Below are positions 32,076 to 42,691 of a DNA stretch of 64,000 nt, piece after piece (position 1 is the first letter of the stretch; each line of letters begins with the position of its first letter). A program made the position numbers and the translations under genes. This DNA comes from Euphorbia lathyris (Eukaryota > Streptophyta > Magnoliopsida > Malpighiales > Euphorbiaceae). A model generated the notes under the pieces. It ran no database searches. It saw nothing but the letters and a program-made list of their open reading frames with translations, and was not told where the DNA came from. The stretch lies in contig NC_088912.1 of the NCBI RefSeq assembly GCF_963576675.1, positions 96,749,895 to 96,813,894 on the forward strand, given 5' to 3'.

Positions 32076-33224
32076 TAGATGCATTAGTTAAGCTGTATTC
32101 GCTCTCGTTGAATGTAATTTCAATTTTTTATGCCATATGTATCTAATAAAGCTAGCAAATGATGTGTTGAATGTAAGTGTGATTTTGATTACATGTTTTG
32201 TTTTGTTGATTCTATGCATTTTACAGTCTCTGCCTCTGAAACCTATATTTTGTAAAGGCTTAATGCATCATTTGCCCCTTGAACTTGTCCAAAAAGCTTA
32301 GTTGACTGTGGATCATAACTTTTGCAAAATCAAGCTATGCTGTTTCAATCAAATATATGAACATGTATACACAAGCGATCTTCTTTTTTATCATTTAGTT
32401 TATCGTTGTTTCTATTTCTATCATTTAATTGTATCAGTTATTCAATGGATTCAGTTTACTACTGTATGCCTAGTTTAAGATGAAGTGCAAATCTCTACTT
32501 CAGTTATTCAGTGGATAATTCTCTACTTCAGAAACACCAAGAAAGATGTTGCAGCTGCTACTGGTTAGTTCTCTCTCTGTCTCTCTCTCTCTCTCTATAT
32601 ATATATAACAAATAATCATAGGTTATATTTGATTTAGTAGTTTGTCTGAAGGCCCCAATTTATGTGTTTGTAAATGGCTCTCTGTAGTACTAGCATAATT
32701 AGGGGATAAAACATTTGAAGCTCAAGCATGGTTGTGCAATTTAGTTATATTTGCAGCTCAAGAAAATGCCTAGATACTTCCTTCTATGGATAATAGATTT
32801 ATTGATAGAGGAAGCACCTTAAAGGTCATAATATGATTATGAGACATAACTTAGGAATCAACTTATATAAAAGAAGTGATTCCTAAAGTATCAATTCAAA
32901 GATGGTAAGTCTTTCTTATGAGGGGACGTTTCCTTCATAGATTCTATGAATGGATAGTTACCTTTCCGGAAACTATAGCAGAATGCCTACAGTCTTTTCA
33001 TGCTAAGTATATTATATTTTCTTTTGTCTAAAAATTGTGCTTAAGACTCTTTGAAATGTTAGGTTGAAAATTACTCTAAACTATCTCAACGAATGTTCTT
33101 ATTTTTATCAATCAGTGATGAAGAGACTTCTACGAAATGCAATTGAACTTTGGCACTATGATAGGCATCTTGTGTTTAATTTTGGTTCATTCTATTCAAT
33201 TAAGTTAAGGATCCAATTTGGCTT
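32076..33224. other. Non-coding mTERF 3' flank and AT-rich DNA with a microsatellite
   Basis: It contains pieces of the shared mTERF 3' flank (TACAGTCTCTGCCTCTGAAACC near 32223; CACCAAGAAAGATGTTGCAG at 32535). A CT/TA microsatellite lies at 32571-32607. No gene recognised. Confidence 0.5.
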
Positions 33225-33355
33225 GTTAGTGAAGAAGAGGTGTAATTATTCAATCTGTGTCATCAAAAGGTGTGGTTAAACTGGACTCAATGATAACTAA
33301 TGTGTTCAGATGCACAGACAAGTGTTTTTGGGAAAAATTTGTGGGATCGCAAATA
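33225..33355 (+). pseudogene. mTERF relic (C-terminal piece)
   Basis: Sequence equivalent to VIQSVSSKGVVKLDSMITNV and CTDKCFWEKF of the C-terminal repeats can be read, with frame breaks. Confidence 0.65.
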
Positions 33356-33618
33356 AAACAAAATACCTTCTCAAACATAAGGCCCTTTTACTTGTATCCA
33401 AACGATCTAATGACCCTCTAAACTTTCGAAATGACTCTTTTTTGCCCTCTCAATCTGCATAGGCATTCTGTTTTTTTTTTTTTGAATGAAGTTGTGCCCA
33501 ACAAGATGAGCTATATCTTCCTATCCTAACAAAGTGAGCAGATGTTGCGATCCACACTAATATGAAATTTTCATAAAACAAACTCTACTTTTACTTATTT
33601 ATCGTCAATTGTCTTAAT

Positions 33619-33830
33619 CAAACGACAGTTTTGGTCTCTCACCGTCTCTTTAGGTTTTTTTGTTGCATGTTCGTATTTCCTCTGCTGGGATTGGAATTGC
33701 AGTGGCATTTTGGCTCAAATAAAATTACAGACTTGTCTCCTCTCGAGTACAAGTTAGATCTTTCTTTTGCTACTTCAATTCATTTCTCATGTTTCATTTT
33801 ATCTGTAAAACTCTTCTCCACCTGCACTAC
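33619..33830 (+). pseudogene. mTERF promoter and 5' relic (pseudogene C, left part)
   Basis: AAACGACAGTTTTGG (a shortened promoter motif) is followed by sequence like the 5' flank of the intact genes and CATGTTTCATTTTATCTGTAAAACTC at the start-codon position. mTERF similarity stops near 33830. Confidence 0.6.
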
Positions 33831-34588
33831 TAGTCTTTCTATCTTAACTGCACGTAAACTCCTTTCTATTTCTTCCTTATCTAAGGCAAAGCCTAAAATG
33901 GCATAATTGTCCGATTCCATCTATCTTTCTTCTTTCCTATGGTTCAGTCCCCTCCACTCTATTGCTTTCTCAGGCTTACCTTCGAGCTACCGTACCCTCT
34001 CCTTCATCTCCGAACTCCCCTTCTTCTTCGACTTCTAACGAGACTTACTGTTCTAAGGATACAGTGTTACTGCTCTAACGGGAGAATGCTTTGCTTCTTT
34101 GTAGCGAAGGAGAAAGGAAGCAATTCCAGGTCACAGATCACACTTCCCCGGCAGTGGATGTTATCCCTGGTCTCGCTCTGAGAGATCCAAGTTGATGAAT
34201 CATTGAGATGTGAAGTTTCAATGCCCTCGAAATTTACTTTTTATTTTTAGAAAAGGCTCTTGATCGGACACCAGCTAGAAAGCTTATCACGCAATTGACG
34301 GTTATCCTAGAGGAAAGGAACTTCTAGTCGAGCAACTAACTTTCTTCATACGTAGGCCTTCCTACGGCCTATCTTCGCCTTCCAAACCAGAGTTAGGAAA
34401 TCGATCTGAAAGCTCGAACTCATTTAGGGCGGTTAGGATATTCAACAATTCTATCTACAAGTCCTCGTTTAGAAAACCTGGGAATTTGGACATAGAAATG
34501 TCAATGTCAAATAGGAAGAAAGTGTAACTGAAATATCCCAAGCCTATCCCGCTGGTAGCCTTTCTACACTATGCTATCTTGGATCAAG
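33831..34588. other. Inserted segment of different composition, possible organelle DNA
   Basis: The stretch splits an mTERF pseudogene and has clearly more G+C than its surroundings. It has no long ORF. Phrases such as CTTTGTAGCGAAGGAGAAAG and AGGCCTTCCTACGGCC have the look of plant mitochondrial intergenic DNA. This is an impression from composition and style, not an alignment. Confidence 0.3.
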
Positions 34589-34589
34589 A

Positions 34590-35156
34590 CTAGAAATGGG
34601 TACAGTTTTGCAACTCATAACCCTTAAATGGTGGTATCATTATCACTGATCGAGTGATTCTAATCCATACTCTTTTACTGTTTCATACCTCATCAATTCA
34701 TGTGGATTGCCTCCTAAATCCGCATTAGTAGCTTCTAAATGTGTTCAATTTAATAGCCCAGAAAAGCCTAACTCCTATCCTTTTTTGAAAAGCTTGGATT
34801 CTCAAAACCCCAAGTCTCTGAACTGATCACCAAGTTCCAACATTTCTATCATTCAATCCGCATAAAATCATTTTCCCCAAGTTGAGTTCTTTCCCTCCAA
34901 GGTTGCTTCAACCGCTGACCTTGTAAGAATCTTTAGTGTATACCCTTGGATCTTGCGTGTCAGCTTAGAAAATCAATTGGTTCCTTCTTTTAATTCATAA
35001 ATTGACTTGTTTGAATCCAAAAACAAAACCATTGAATTCATTAAACAAAATCCTCGTGTTCTATCTAGTAATCTTGAAGCTGCTCTAATACCTAATATCA
35101 ACGTTTTGAGAGAATGGAGTACTTGCATCAAATGGTGGCTTATTGTTTCTAAAATT
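34590..35156 (+). pseudogene. mTERF pseudogene C, right part
   Basis: It starts with AGAAATGGGTACAGTTTTGC, the equivalent of HSRNRYTVT, and follows the gene through SYLINSCGLPPKSA, an ASTPDLVRIF-like region, and ESKNKTIEFIKQNPRVL and LIPNINVLRE (about 35010-35110). Several frameshifts are present. It ends abruptly beside the tRNA-Asp gene. Confidence 0.75.
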
Positions 35157-35164
35157 AAAAATAT

Positions 35165-35236
35165 CGCCGTTGCCGGGGATCGAACCCGGGTCACCCGCGT
35201 GACAGGCGGGAATACTTACCACTATACTACAACGAC
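35165..35236 (-). tRNA. tRNA-Asp(GTC)
   Basis: On the minus strand the 72-nt sequence folds as a cloverleaf. The acceptor stem GTCGTTG pairs with CAACGGC (one G-T pair) and the discriminator base is G. The anticodon stem is CCCGC/GCGGG with loop CTGTCAC, giving anticodon GTC. The T-arm contains GGTTCGATCCC, the internal B box, and TAGTATAGTGGT serves as A box. Five T residues follow the gene (complement of 35157-35161), a Pol III terminator. It is the nuclear-type plant tRNA-Asp and appears complete. It lies at the break point of an mTERF pseudogene. Its 3' end is complementary to the primer binding site of the Athila-like element. Confidence 0.95.
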
Positions 35237-36401
35237 TTGAATGCAATTGTATTATAGTTTAAAATAGATACCCATTGTTAATAACTTTGAATCTGTTAAT
35301 TTGTTATGTGCATTTGAAGAAATGTTAATTCTTTATTTTTGATAACTTTGAATCTGTTATTTTGAATCTATTAATTTGTTATGTCCATTCCGTTATATCT
35401 TTTTTTGTAAACGTTAAACCTATATTGGTGATATTCTGTACGTAGAGCCTAAATTGATGCTTCCTCAAAAACCGTTTGCCTATTTTTGCCTGATTTGCAT
35501 TTTTTCTTGTCGCTTGTTCTGCATTGATGATGATTCGGTGAAATCTTGACTGATTACAGAAGATAGAAAATATTGATTTGCAAAATGTTGCATGTAAGAA
35601 TTGCATAATTTTGTTTAGCCTGCTTGAAGTTGGATGAACTAGTATTCTTTTAATGGTGAATGTGTTTGCTTCCTGCAACGAATGCAGTGATGTTGTGAAT
35701 ACCAACCGTTACGATGTTGGATGTTTATCACGAGCTCATAAAATCAGGACTCATGTACTGAGGTTAAGGTATCTTGGCGTGCTGCATCAGAGTTACTTTG
35801 ATTTTTTTTATGATGTTCATTTTCACTACAATTCTTGGTATGTATTTTTGGCAGTGGTGATACCGATGCGGTAATCCCTGTAACATCTATGCAATCCAAT
35901 ATCATTTAGTTAAGGATAAAGTATGTAACTATTGCAAATGCTGGACCATCTTCACTCCAGAAACACCAAGAAAGATGTTGCAGCTGGTATTGGTTAGTTC
36001 AAGAGTCAGTTATATTTAAGTAATCACCATGGATCGTTCTCTTGGATCTTCACCGTTGCTAATGAGATTGGAATGCTTAGTTTCTTTGGTTTCTATGATG
36101 CTTCTTCAGTTACTGGTTCATGCAAGGAGTGTTTGGATCTGCATTACATGTTTTTCTCTGAAATCTTGTTCTAATGTTCTGTTCTAGTACTAGTAACAAC
36201 ATAGACATTTTTACCCTTTAATTGAAGTAAAGGCCCCCATCTATGTTTTTGTAAATGATTCTCTGCTGAATTGTAGTACTAATCCAAGAAACATATGAAT
36301 GGCATTATTCTGAAATTTCTATGGAATCAAAGTGATGGATTTCTTTTTTTGTTTGTTTGAAGAGAAAAGTGATGGAGTTTAAAACATAGTAATACAGCAT
36401 T
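35237..36401. other. Non-coding flank
   Basis: The first 60 bp resemble the flank of the decayed tRNA-Asp copy at 37800. CACCAAGAAAGATGTTGCAGC (35968) is again the mTERF 3' flank. No gene supported. Confidence 0.45.
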
Positions 36402-36515
36402 TAAAAAGGATCCATTGTATATGGATCTTCGAGGATAACACAGTGGATATTTATGTCAACGAATTGGGGTTAGATCTTTGATCGTTATGAATCGTGCTCA
36501 ACTACTTAAATAAGC
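36402..36515 (+). pseudogene. mTERF relic
   Basis: Reads like NTAFKKDPLYMDLRG and DIYVNELGL of the FKKFP...DFYVNKLGLE region, with stops and frame breaks. Confidence 0.65.
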
Positions 36516-37445
36516 AATTCAATACTTTATATCTATTATTTTAAATAAAACAACTCAGGTACTTTATATCTGCCGAATGTGGAAAATTTAGCATTAGGAA
36601 AGCACTGGACCACTAGTTAATGAAATTACAATTCTAAGTAGTCAAGTGTTCCGAAGTACCTTGCAACAGGTAATACTATATATATGTAGTAAAACTATTA
36701 ATTTGAATCTTTGAATATGTTTGTCAACAACATTAATTTGTGTCAAACTATTTCACCCTTCAAGTGTTTGAGCACTTAATGCTTAAAAAATTGATTTCTT
36801 ATAGCGTTTCAAGCCTGTATATATAGTTCATTGGCATATATGTAGAAGCATATATGAATCAGCTGACATAGTGATTTGCCATCATAACCAGGTCATTTAT
36901 ATGTATAGCTTCTGTGTGGTGCTGCTTGAATTGATGATAGGATTAATGGTGTTAAATTGAAGGTGTCCAACGAAGCAGCAAAACCTGGTTGATTGGTTGA
37001 AGCCAATTCTCCCAAAGAAGAGAAAGTTGAGAAACATTATAGACAAACAGAAGCAATTGTGAAAAAACGAGCAGGACGCTAGTAGGAGAATCGATAAGAA
37101 GGTAATTAAGTCTATGTTTTATCTAACAAATTCAATGCTCAACCTAGTGAGTTTTTATGTTTTTTTGGTGATTTGTTATAGTATAGTATGGGAGACATAC
37201 AGTGGTAGTTGGGACTATAATAGGCATCTTCTGCATCTTTTTGGTATTTTGATATATTTCTATAGAGTTGAATTCAAAAAGTGAACATCAGTATTATGGT
37301 AGGCATCTTCTGTTGTGTTCACTGGGCAGTATTCAAGTTGTTTAATTTTGATTCATTTTATTCATTTCACAGACTCTGCATTTTTGGGTATTTGATGTAC
37401 TTGTATTTTGCAATTGAGTTGAGGATCATATTGGCTTGTCAGATC
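36516..37445. other. Non-coding DNA with one exon-like stretch
   Basis: Bases about 36961-37080 read open except for one TGA (VSNEAAKPG, then LVEANSPKEEKVEKHYRQTE) and end near a GTAATT donor-like site. It may be a relic exon but I cannot assign a family. The remainder shows nothing. Confidence 0.3.
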
Positions 37446-37505
37446 GAATTTAGGATCGTGAAATGGGTTCACCATGGGAAGATAACCCTTATGACCTTCA
37501 TAAAG
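37446..37505 (+). pseudogene. Exon-like segment of unknown origin, copy 2
   Basis: EFRIVKWVHHGKITL matches PRIVNWVCDRKITL at 8000 and LRIVKWVRHRKITL at 50580. It is shorter and ends in a stop. Confidence 0.4.
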
Positions 37506-37625
37506 TGATAAATATTGTTATTGAATTTGCCATATCACTGATATTGATGGATATATCTTTAACAAGTCAATTTTCAATTTTATGAAGGAATTCAATTTAA
37601 TTCTTTTTCTTAATTCTCATTACTA
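37506..37625 (+). repeat. Segment duplicated at 50768-50905
   Basis: The stretch with TTGATGGATATATCTTTAA, then TTTTCAATTTTATGAAGGAA, recurs near 50818-50905 with few changes. It supports an older duplication of the whole neighbourhood. Confidence 0.7.
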
Positions 37626-37740
37626 CTGGATGAGGAAGTAGTTGGGACGGAATGTGTCCTTGGTCGGTCCTGGGTCATTGCTTGAATCTAATCCGTTTTG
37701 AGAGTTTTAAAGGGATCATTGCTTGAATCTGATCCGCTTG

Positions 37741-37799
37741 AATCGAACCCGGGTCACCCGCTTGACACGCGGGAATGCTTACCACTATACTACAACAAC
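37741..37799 (-). pseudogene. Decayed tRNA-Asp(GTC) copy
   Basis: The minus strand reproduces the 5' half, anticodon arm (loop GTGTCAA, still GTC) and most of the T-arm of tRNA-Asp, but the 3' acceptor strand is lost and the acceptor 5' strand is changed (GTTGTTG). The flank TTGGATGCAATTGCATTGTA matches the flank of the intact gene, so both arose by segmental duplication. Confidence 0.85.
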
Positions 37800-37876
37800 T
37801 TGGATGCAATTGCATTGTACTTTAAACTAGATATCCATTTATTTTAAATTTAAAAAGATATGATAAGAGTTGTGTT

Positions 37877-37990
37877 GAGGGTGGTGAGCCTTGGCGCAAC
37901 GGTAAACGTTGTTGTCGTGTGACCGAGAGGTCACGAGTTCGAGCCTTAGGAGTGGCCTCTTGTCCAAAAAAATTGGCGGGAACGCCTTAG
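37877..37990 (+). mobile_element. Au-type SINE, 3'-truncated
   Basis: It begins GAGGGTGGTGAGCCTTGGCG with the A box TGGCGCAACGGT, then GTGTGACCGAGAGGTCAC and the B box GAGTTCGAGCC. It ends after GCGGGAACGCC, lacking the GTGCACCGGG tail seen in the copy at 6037. Confidence 0.8.
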
Positions 37991-39900
37991 AATGCATCTA
38001 TTACAGATCTAGATCATTACGAGAGGCCTTGGATTCAAAGAGGATGTTTAATCGGTAGCTGAAATTGAAATTATGTGTTGATGTTGCTGTGATAATGATA
38101 ATGATAACAATATCCATAATAGTTGAAATGCTCTAAATATGTTCAAAGAGGATGTTTAACGTATCATTTTGTAGTGATTTGCTCTAAATATTAAGTTGAA
38201 ATGCTAAATTGATACATAAACTTAATATTTGGACTAATTTGATTGTAATAGCTAATTTGAAGGACCAAATTGATCCTTAACTTGAGTAATATATAAGCCA
38301 GCCCATCTCCTGGCTTGAGGCTCTTCTTGGTTTTAGGCTAATGTCACCCTTCTACCTCTCAACTTTTTTTATTTTGTGATAAGAAAGAAAAAGTTAACTA
38401 AATAAATAAATAAAAAAAATGTTTAGGTGGGTGATAAGGGTCTCTAGTGGTTTAAACTAGCAATTTTGAATTTATGTTGTTATAATATATATCTATATAT
38501 ATATAACAATTATTTTGACAATATTTCAATTATAATAGAAAAATTAAATTTCTATCAACAAAATATAATTAATTTCAACATTTTGTACTAATAAAATCAC
38601 GTTGAATATTTTTAGATTAGATTTTTTAATATGTTAACTAGACTACCATGCTGCTAATGATTGTGTATATTAATTTATTACAACGTGACATTTATTTTCT
38701 TTTACACAACAACTTTCTATCTCGTTTGTTAGATGTTTAACGAATCTAGTAACTTTTCTTGCACAAGTTGTTATGTCTATATTGGTTGTAGAGAATGAAA
38801 TTGTCCACCTCTGTCTTTTATATCCATACTAGAAAGTGATCTCTTGCTTCGCTTCGGAAAATAATTAATTTAAATTGTGTTATATTGAATTATAAATTTT
38901 AATCTGGTTAGTAAATTAATTAAATAATTTGCAATTTGAGTTCTTTAATAGTAGAATTTCTTGTAACTTCAGCTAAAATTTTGTTTTTTTAGAAAAGTTA
39001 AAATATGTTAATGTAACGAATTATTTTCTCAGAAAATACTGGTATATATATTTTTCCTCAAAATATCAATATTATAACATGGAAATCTCACAATTTACCA
39101 GCTCAAAAATATATATTTTAAATAGTTGGATTAATGAACTTTTTGTGCCAAATATTTGTATAATATAATGGAATAAGTCTATCAAAATAGATTCAAAGTT
39201 TTAATGGAAATTTCAATTTAAAAAAATAGCATGATGTTAGCCTCAACATTTATGAAATAATGCAATTATAGCTCTGGGTAACAGACCTTAAATCTAAATT
39301 GAATACTATTTCACAAACATTGAAGCATCAAGGTCTATTATCAAGAACTATAATCGCACGATTTTACATATATTGAGATAAAATTATCTTATTTTGTACA
39401 TTGAAATTAATTAAAAAAACATTATAATTATATTTCAAAATCTATCATCTTTAGCATTATTTTTTTCTTTGAAATGATTTGAAATTTTTTTATACTAAAG
39501 GTAAAAATGGATCTATTTTTTTATTGATTTGAGTTGATAGAAAAAGCTAAGTAAATTTAAGAGAAATATGGAGTTGAGAGCAAAAGAAAAAAAAAAAAAA
39601 GCATAAAAGAGAATTAGAAGAAGGAAGGAAGTTGATTAAAAAAAAAATGAAACAGGGTGAAAATGGGAAGATAAACGATGTCGTTTTAGATTAGGTGGGC
39701 ACTCAAAATCAAAGAAATTAGCAAGATGAGTATTGTGATAGAAGGGTAAAATTGGAAACTTTGACATGAAAATATTGCAAGGCAGCAGTGGGAATTAGTG
39801 GATGGAAGTGGGATTTGGAAGACTAAAAAGGGGAATAAGTTATAAGGGGTAAAATTGGAAGTAATTGAATAAAAATTCAATTGAAACACATGCTATTCAA
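37991..39900. other. AT-rich intergenic DNA
   Basis: No gene supported. It contains TA-rich microsatellite DNA near 38480-38515 and an AAACGATGTCGTTTT sequence near 39674, a relative of the ACGACGT-type promoter words of plants, with no gene after it. Confidence 0.45.
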
Positions 39901-39909
39901 TTTTATAAA

Positions 39910-40408
39910 GGGTAAAGTTCAAATAAAACCCCTGTGGTTTCACTAATTTTCAGATAAAGGACTGTGGTTTACTTTTTGTCAAAACGGGGACTGAGGTTTT
40001 CAACTTTAGCAAAATAAGGACTTTTTCGATTGTTACTATTAAAATCACCCTTAACAACTTCAAAAATGACATATTTTAAGAACTACTAATATTCTAATCA
40101 ACTTTAATTCTTCAACTTTTTTATTTCGAGATTATTTAGATGATGTTTGGTAAAGAGAGAGAAAGTTAATGTTTAGAGAGAGAAAGTTCCAAAAAAGATG
40201 ATTTTCTAAAATCGAAAATGTAGTTCCATAGAAAATATGACATTGAACAACTTTAATTCTTGAAAATTTTCATTTTTAGGTCGTTAAAGATAGTTTTAAT
40301 AGCATTATTAAAAGTGCGAAACCTCAGTCCTCGTTTTGACAAAAAGTAAACCATAGTCCTTTATCTGAAAATTAGTGAAACCACAGGGGTTTTATTTGAA
40401 CTTTTCCC
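39910..40408. mobile_element. MULE-type MITE with long inverted repeats, 499 bp
   Basis: The left end GGGTAAAGTTCAAATAAAAC and the right end pair as inverted repeats of about 90 bp with few mismatches. A perfect 9-bp target duplication TTTTATAAA flanks it (39901-39909 and 40409-40417). Nine-base duplications and long terminal repeats fit Mutator-like MITEs. No coding capacity. Confidence 0.9.
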
Positions 40409-40417
40409 TTTTATAAA

Positions 40418-41130
40418 TGTATATAATTATTGTTTTTGTAGAATTAATTGCACTTTATTTATTTATCTTTTAAAAACTTATATTCTTTACCAACCACATG
40501 AAATTATTATTTAATTGATCTTTCTATATAATAAAAATAGAACTAAATTATATATTAAATACAATGAAAATAATCTATTTAAAATGCTTTAACCAATTCA
40601 TTTAATCAAACAATCATTTGAAGTTAGGATCAATACATTCTCGAACTCGTGAGCACGTTGAGACATTTAACGAAAAATCTAGGAGGATCAGGAGAAGACT
40701 TGAGCACTCATTAATCGTCGAAAAACTCCTTTAGATCTATGTATGAAGCTTTAATTTTTCAGGATAAGTGCACCAAATAAATTTTCAATTAAACATCTAG
40801 TAGCATTGTAACACCTCATATCACTAAATTTTGGATCAACTACTAGATACGTCTTGCATTTATTGGTTTTGTTTTAAAACAACTACAACAATTTGTGAAT
40901 TTCATTATTTATATTACTTAGTGAATATCATATATTTCAAACCAAAAAACATAATTAAATAATAAAAAATTGTTGAATGTGAAGTAAATTTGAGACCACT
41001 TATGACTTGTCGAATATTTATCTTAATTATAAATTAAACATCCAGTGGATAAGGCAACTCCTAATGTAAAATTTGATAACGAAAATCAGTATAATTAAAT
41101 AATACATCAATATATTAGAAACATTGAGCC
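40418..41130. other. AT-rich intergenic DNA
   Basis: No gene or repeat with clear ends recognised. Confidence 0.45.
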
Positions 41131-41138
41131 TATAAATA
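41131..41138 (+). promoter_or_regulatory. TATA box of the cystatin relic
   Basis: TATAAATA lies 47 bp before the former start codon at 41178. Confidence 0.5.
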
Positions 41139-41177
41139 CATCTAAGAGCACAACACAAAGCTAATTCAATTAGCAAA

Positions 41178-41340
41178 ATGAAATTTCAAATCATGGTGCT
41201 TTGCTCTTTGATGTTTATTGTTGTGGCAGTAGAACTCTCCAGTGGCTGAGATTGTAGAATATGCTATTAGCGAGTACAACAAACAAGTTAATACCAATTT
41301 AAAATTGGAGAGCATTGAGAAGGACGAATCACAAACATGA
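41178..41340 (+). pseudogene. Phytocystatin relic
   Basis: An ATG at 41178 opens a signal-peptide-like stretch (MKFQIMVLCSLMFIVVA) that hits a stop at 41247. In the next frame the sequence gives SPVAEIVEYAISEYNKQ and NTNLKLESIEKDES, ending with TGA at 41338. EYAISEYN fits the plant cystatin helix signature (R/K/E-F/Y-A/S-V/I-x-E-H/Y-N). The papain-binding QxVxG loop and the rest of the fold are missing. Cystatins inhibit cysteine proteases and are usually secreted; this copy is truncated and frameshifted and cannot make one. The TATA box suggests it derives from a complete gene. Confidence 0.7.
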
Positions 41341-41892
41341 GGCCATTGTTTGAGAGAAGGCATGTGATCATTTTAGGAATCTAACGTAATTTAAGATGCA
41401 TAATTAATTATGTGTTTTTTAAGAAAAGTTAATTAATTAATTAATTATGTGTTTTAGTTAATGTTTATGAGATGGATGGTTAATTAGTTAGTTTATTTGA
41501 GAAATTAAAAATAACTATGAGAATACTTATAAGTATATGTTTTTTTTTTTTGACAACAAAAGTATATGTTTTCTGTTGATATTAGTTGCGGTCTGGTGGA
41601 GATAAAACGAAATGATACGAATATTTGATTGATCGACTACTCATGTACTAATATTTGATTAATTAAACATTAAATTTCAAAGGAAATATATCGCATTTGG
41701 TTCTTGAGTTGAATTGGTTGTTCTTTTATGGTTTGTTCTTATAGATGCATGGATAATTACGATGTCTCATGTTTTGCAAAAGAAAACATCATTATTTCTT
41801 ATTCTTTATTAATTTGGAGAGATTTTGATGGTTTTGTTAATCTGTTAAACTCGTGTATCAATTTTTAGGGTTTAAGAATTGAATAGGTAGTA
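41341..41892. other. AT-rich spacer
   Basis: No feature recognised. Confidence 0.4.
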
Positions 41893-42027
41893 TGTAAAGT
41901 ATAATAAATAGTTAATTTATCTTTTATTTGTAAAAGATAGGATTATATCCGTTATAATCTTACCGTTAGTTAGTTGTCTATATAAGTTAGGGATTGAGTA
42001 TATTGTTTACTTACTGAATCAATTACA
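41893..42027 (+). repeat. Short copia LTR, solo copy
   Basis: TGTAAAGTATAATAAAT...CAATTACA, 135 bp, nearly the same as the LTR at 44675-46824 once the LINE in that copy is left out. No copia coding sequence precedes it, and no target duplication could be confirmed. Confidence 0.7.
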
Positions 42028-42235
42028 AAAATAGTGTGTATAGTTCCACTTTTATCAAGATAGTATAATTTGATTTATCTTTTCCAAAATAGTTATGGTC
42101 AATGATGCTAATCAAATATTTTTTATCTACTTTTTTTTAATAAAATGAAAAAAAATTAAAATTAAAATTAAAATAAGGGACAAAGATACTTTCAATGTTG
42201 ATCGCTAACAATAATTTTACTCCCAATATTATAAA

Positions 42236-42691
42236 CGAGCCCGCTAACGGACGCCCCAGGGCGATAGATAAAAAAAATAAATGGCATTAATTGCTACATT
42301 GAAAGAATAAATAAAAAGATGTCATTATTGATCATTAATTATTTTTTGACTAATTGATTATTAATCATTTTTTTAACTAATTAATCATTAATCATTTTTT
42401 TACTAATTGATCGTTAATTACTTCATTTTATTCCCACCATAACATCTCATTCACTCTATTTTCTATTCTCACCATTTCATCTTCGCTTTGAAATTTTATA
42501 ATTTTAATTGAAAGAATAAATAAAGTGGTTATTAATTCATTAGAAAAAAGATAATAAATTATAAAAGAATAAATAAACTTGAGTTTCTCATCATCCCATT
42601 TCATCTTCCCTCAAGAAAAAAAATCTCATTCCCTCCTTAATGACAATTATTTTTCTTATCTAGCGTCCCGGGGCACTCGTTAGCTTTTGCC
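42236..42691. mobile_element. MULE-like MITE, 456 bp, with paralogous empty site
   Basis: The ends CGAGCCCGCTAACGGACGCC and (reverse) GGCAAAAGCTAACGAGTGCC are imperfect inverted repeats. A 9-bp target duplication TATTATAAA flanks it (42227-42235 and 42692-42700). Unit copy 2 (near 47032) has a single TATTATAAA and no insertion, so this is a direct before/after comparison. Confidence 0.9.

Noticed and set aside
39686..39889. 67-aa minus-strand hydrophobic ORF
   Set aside because: Low-complexity AT-rich region without start context, homologue or repeat support.
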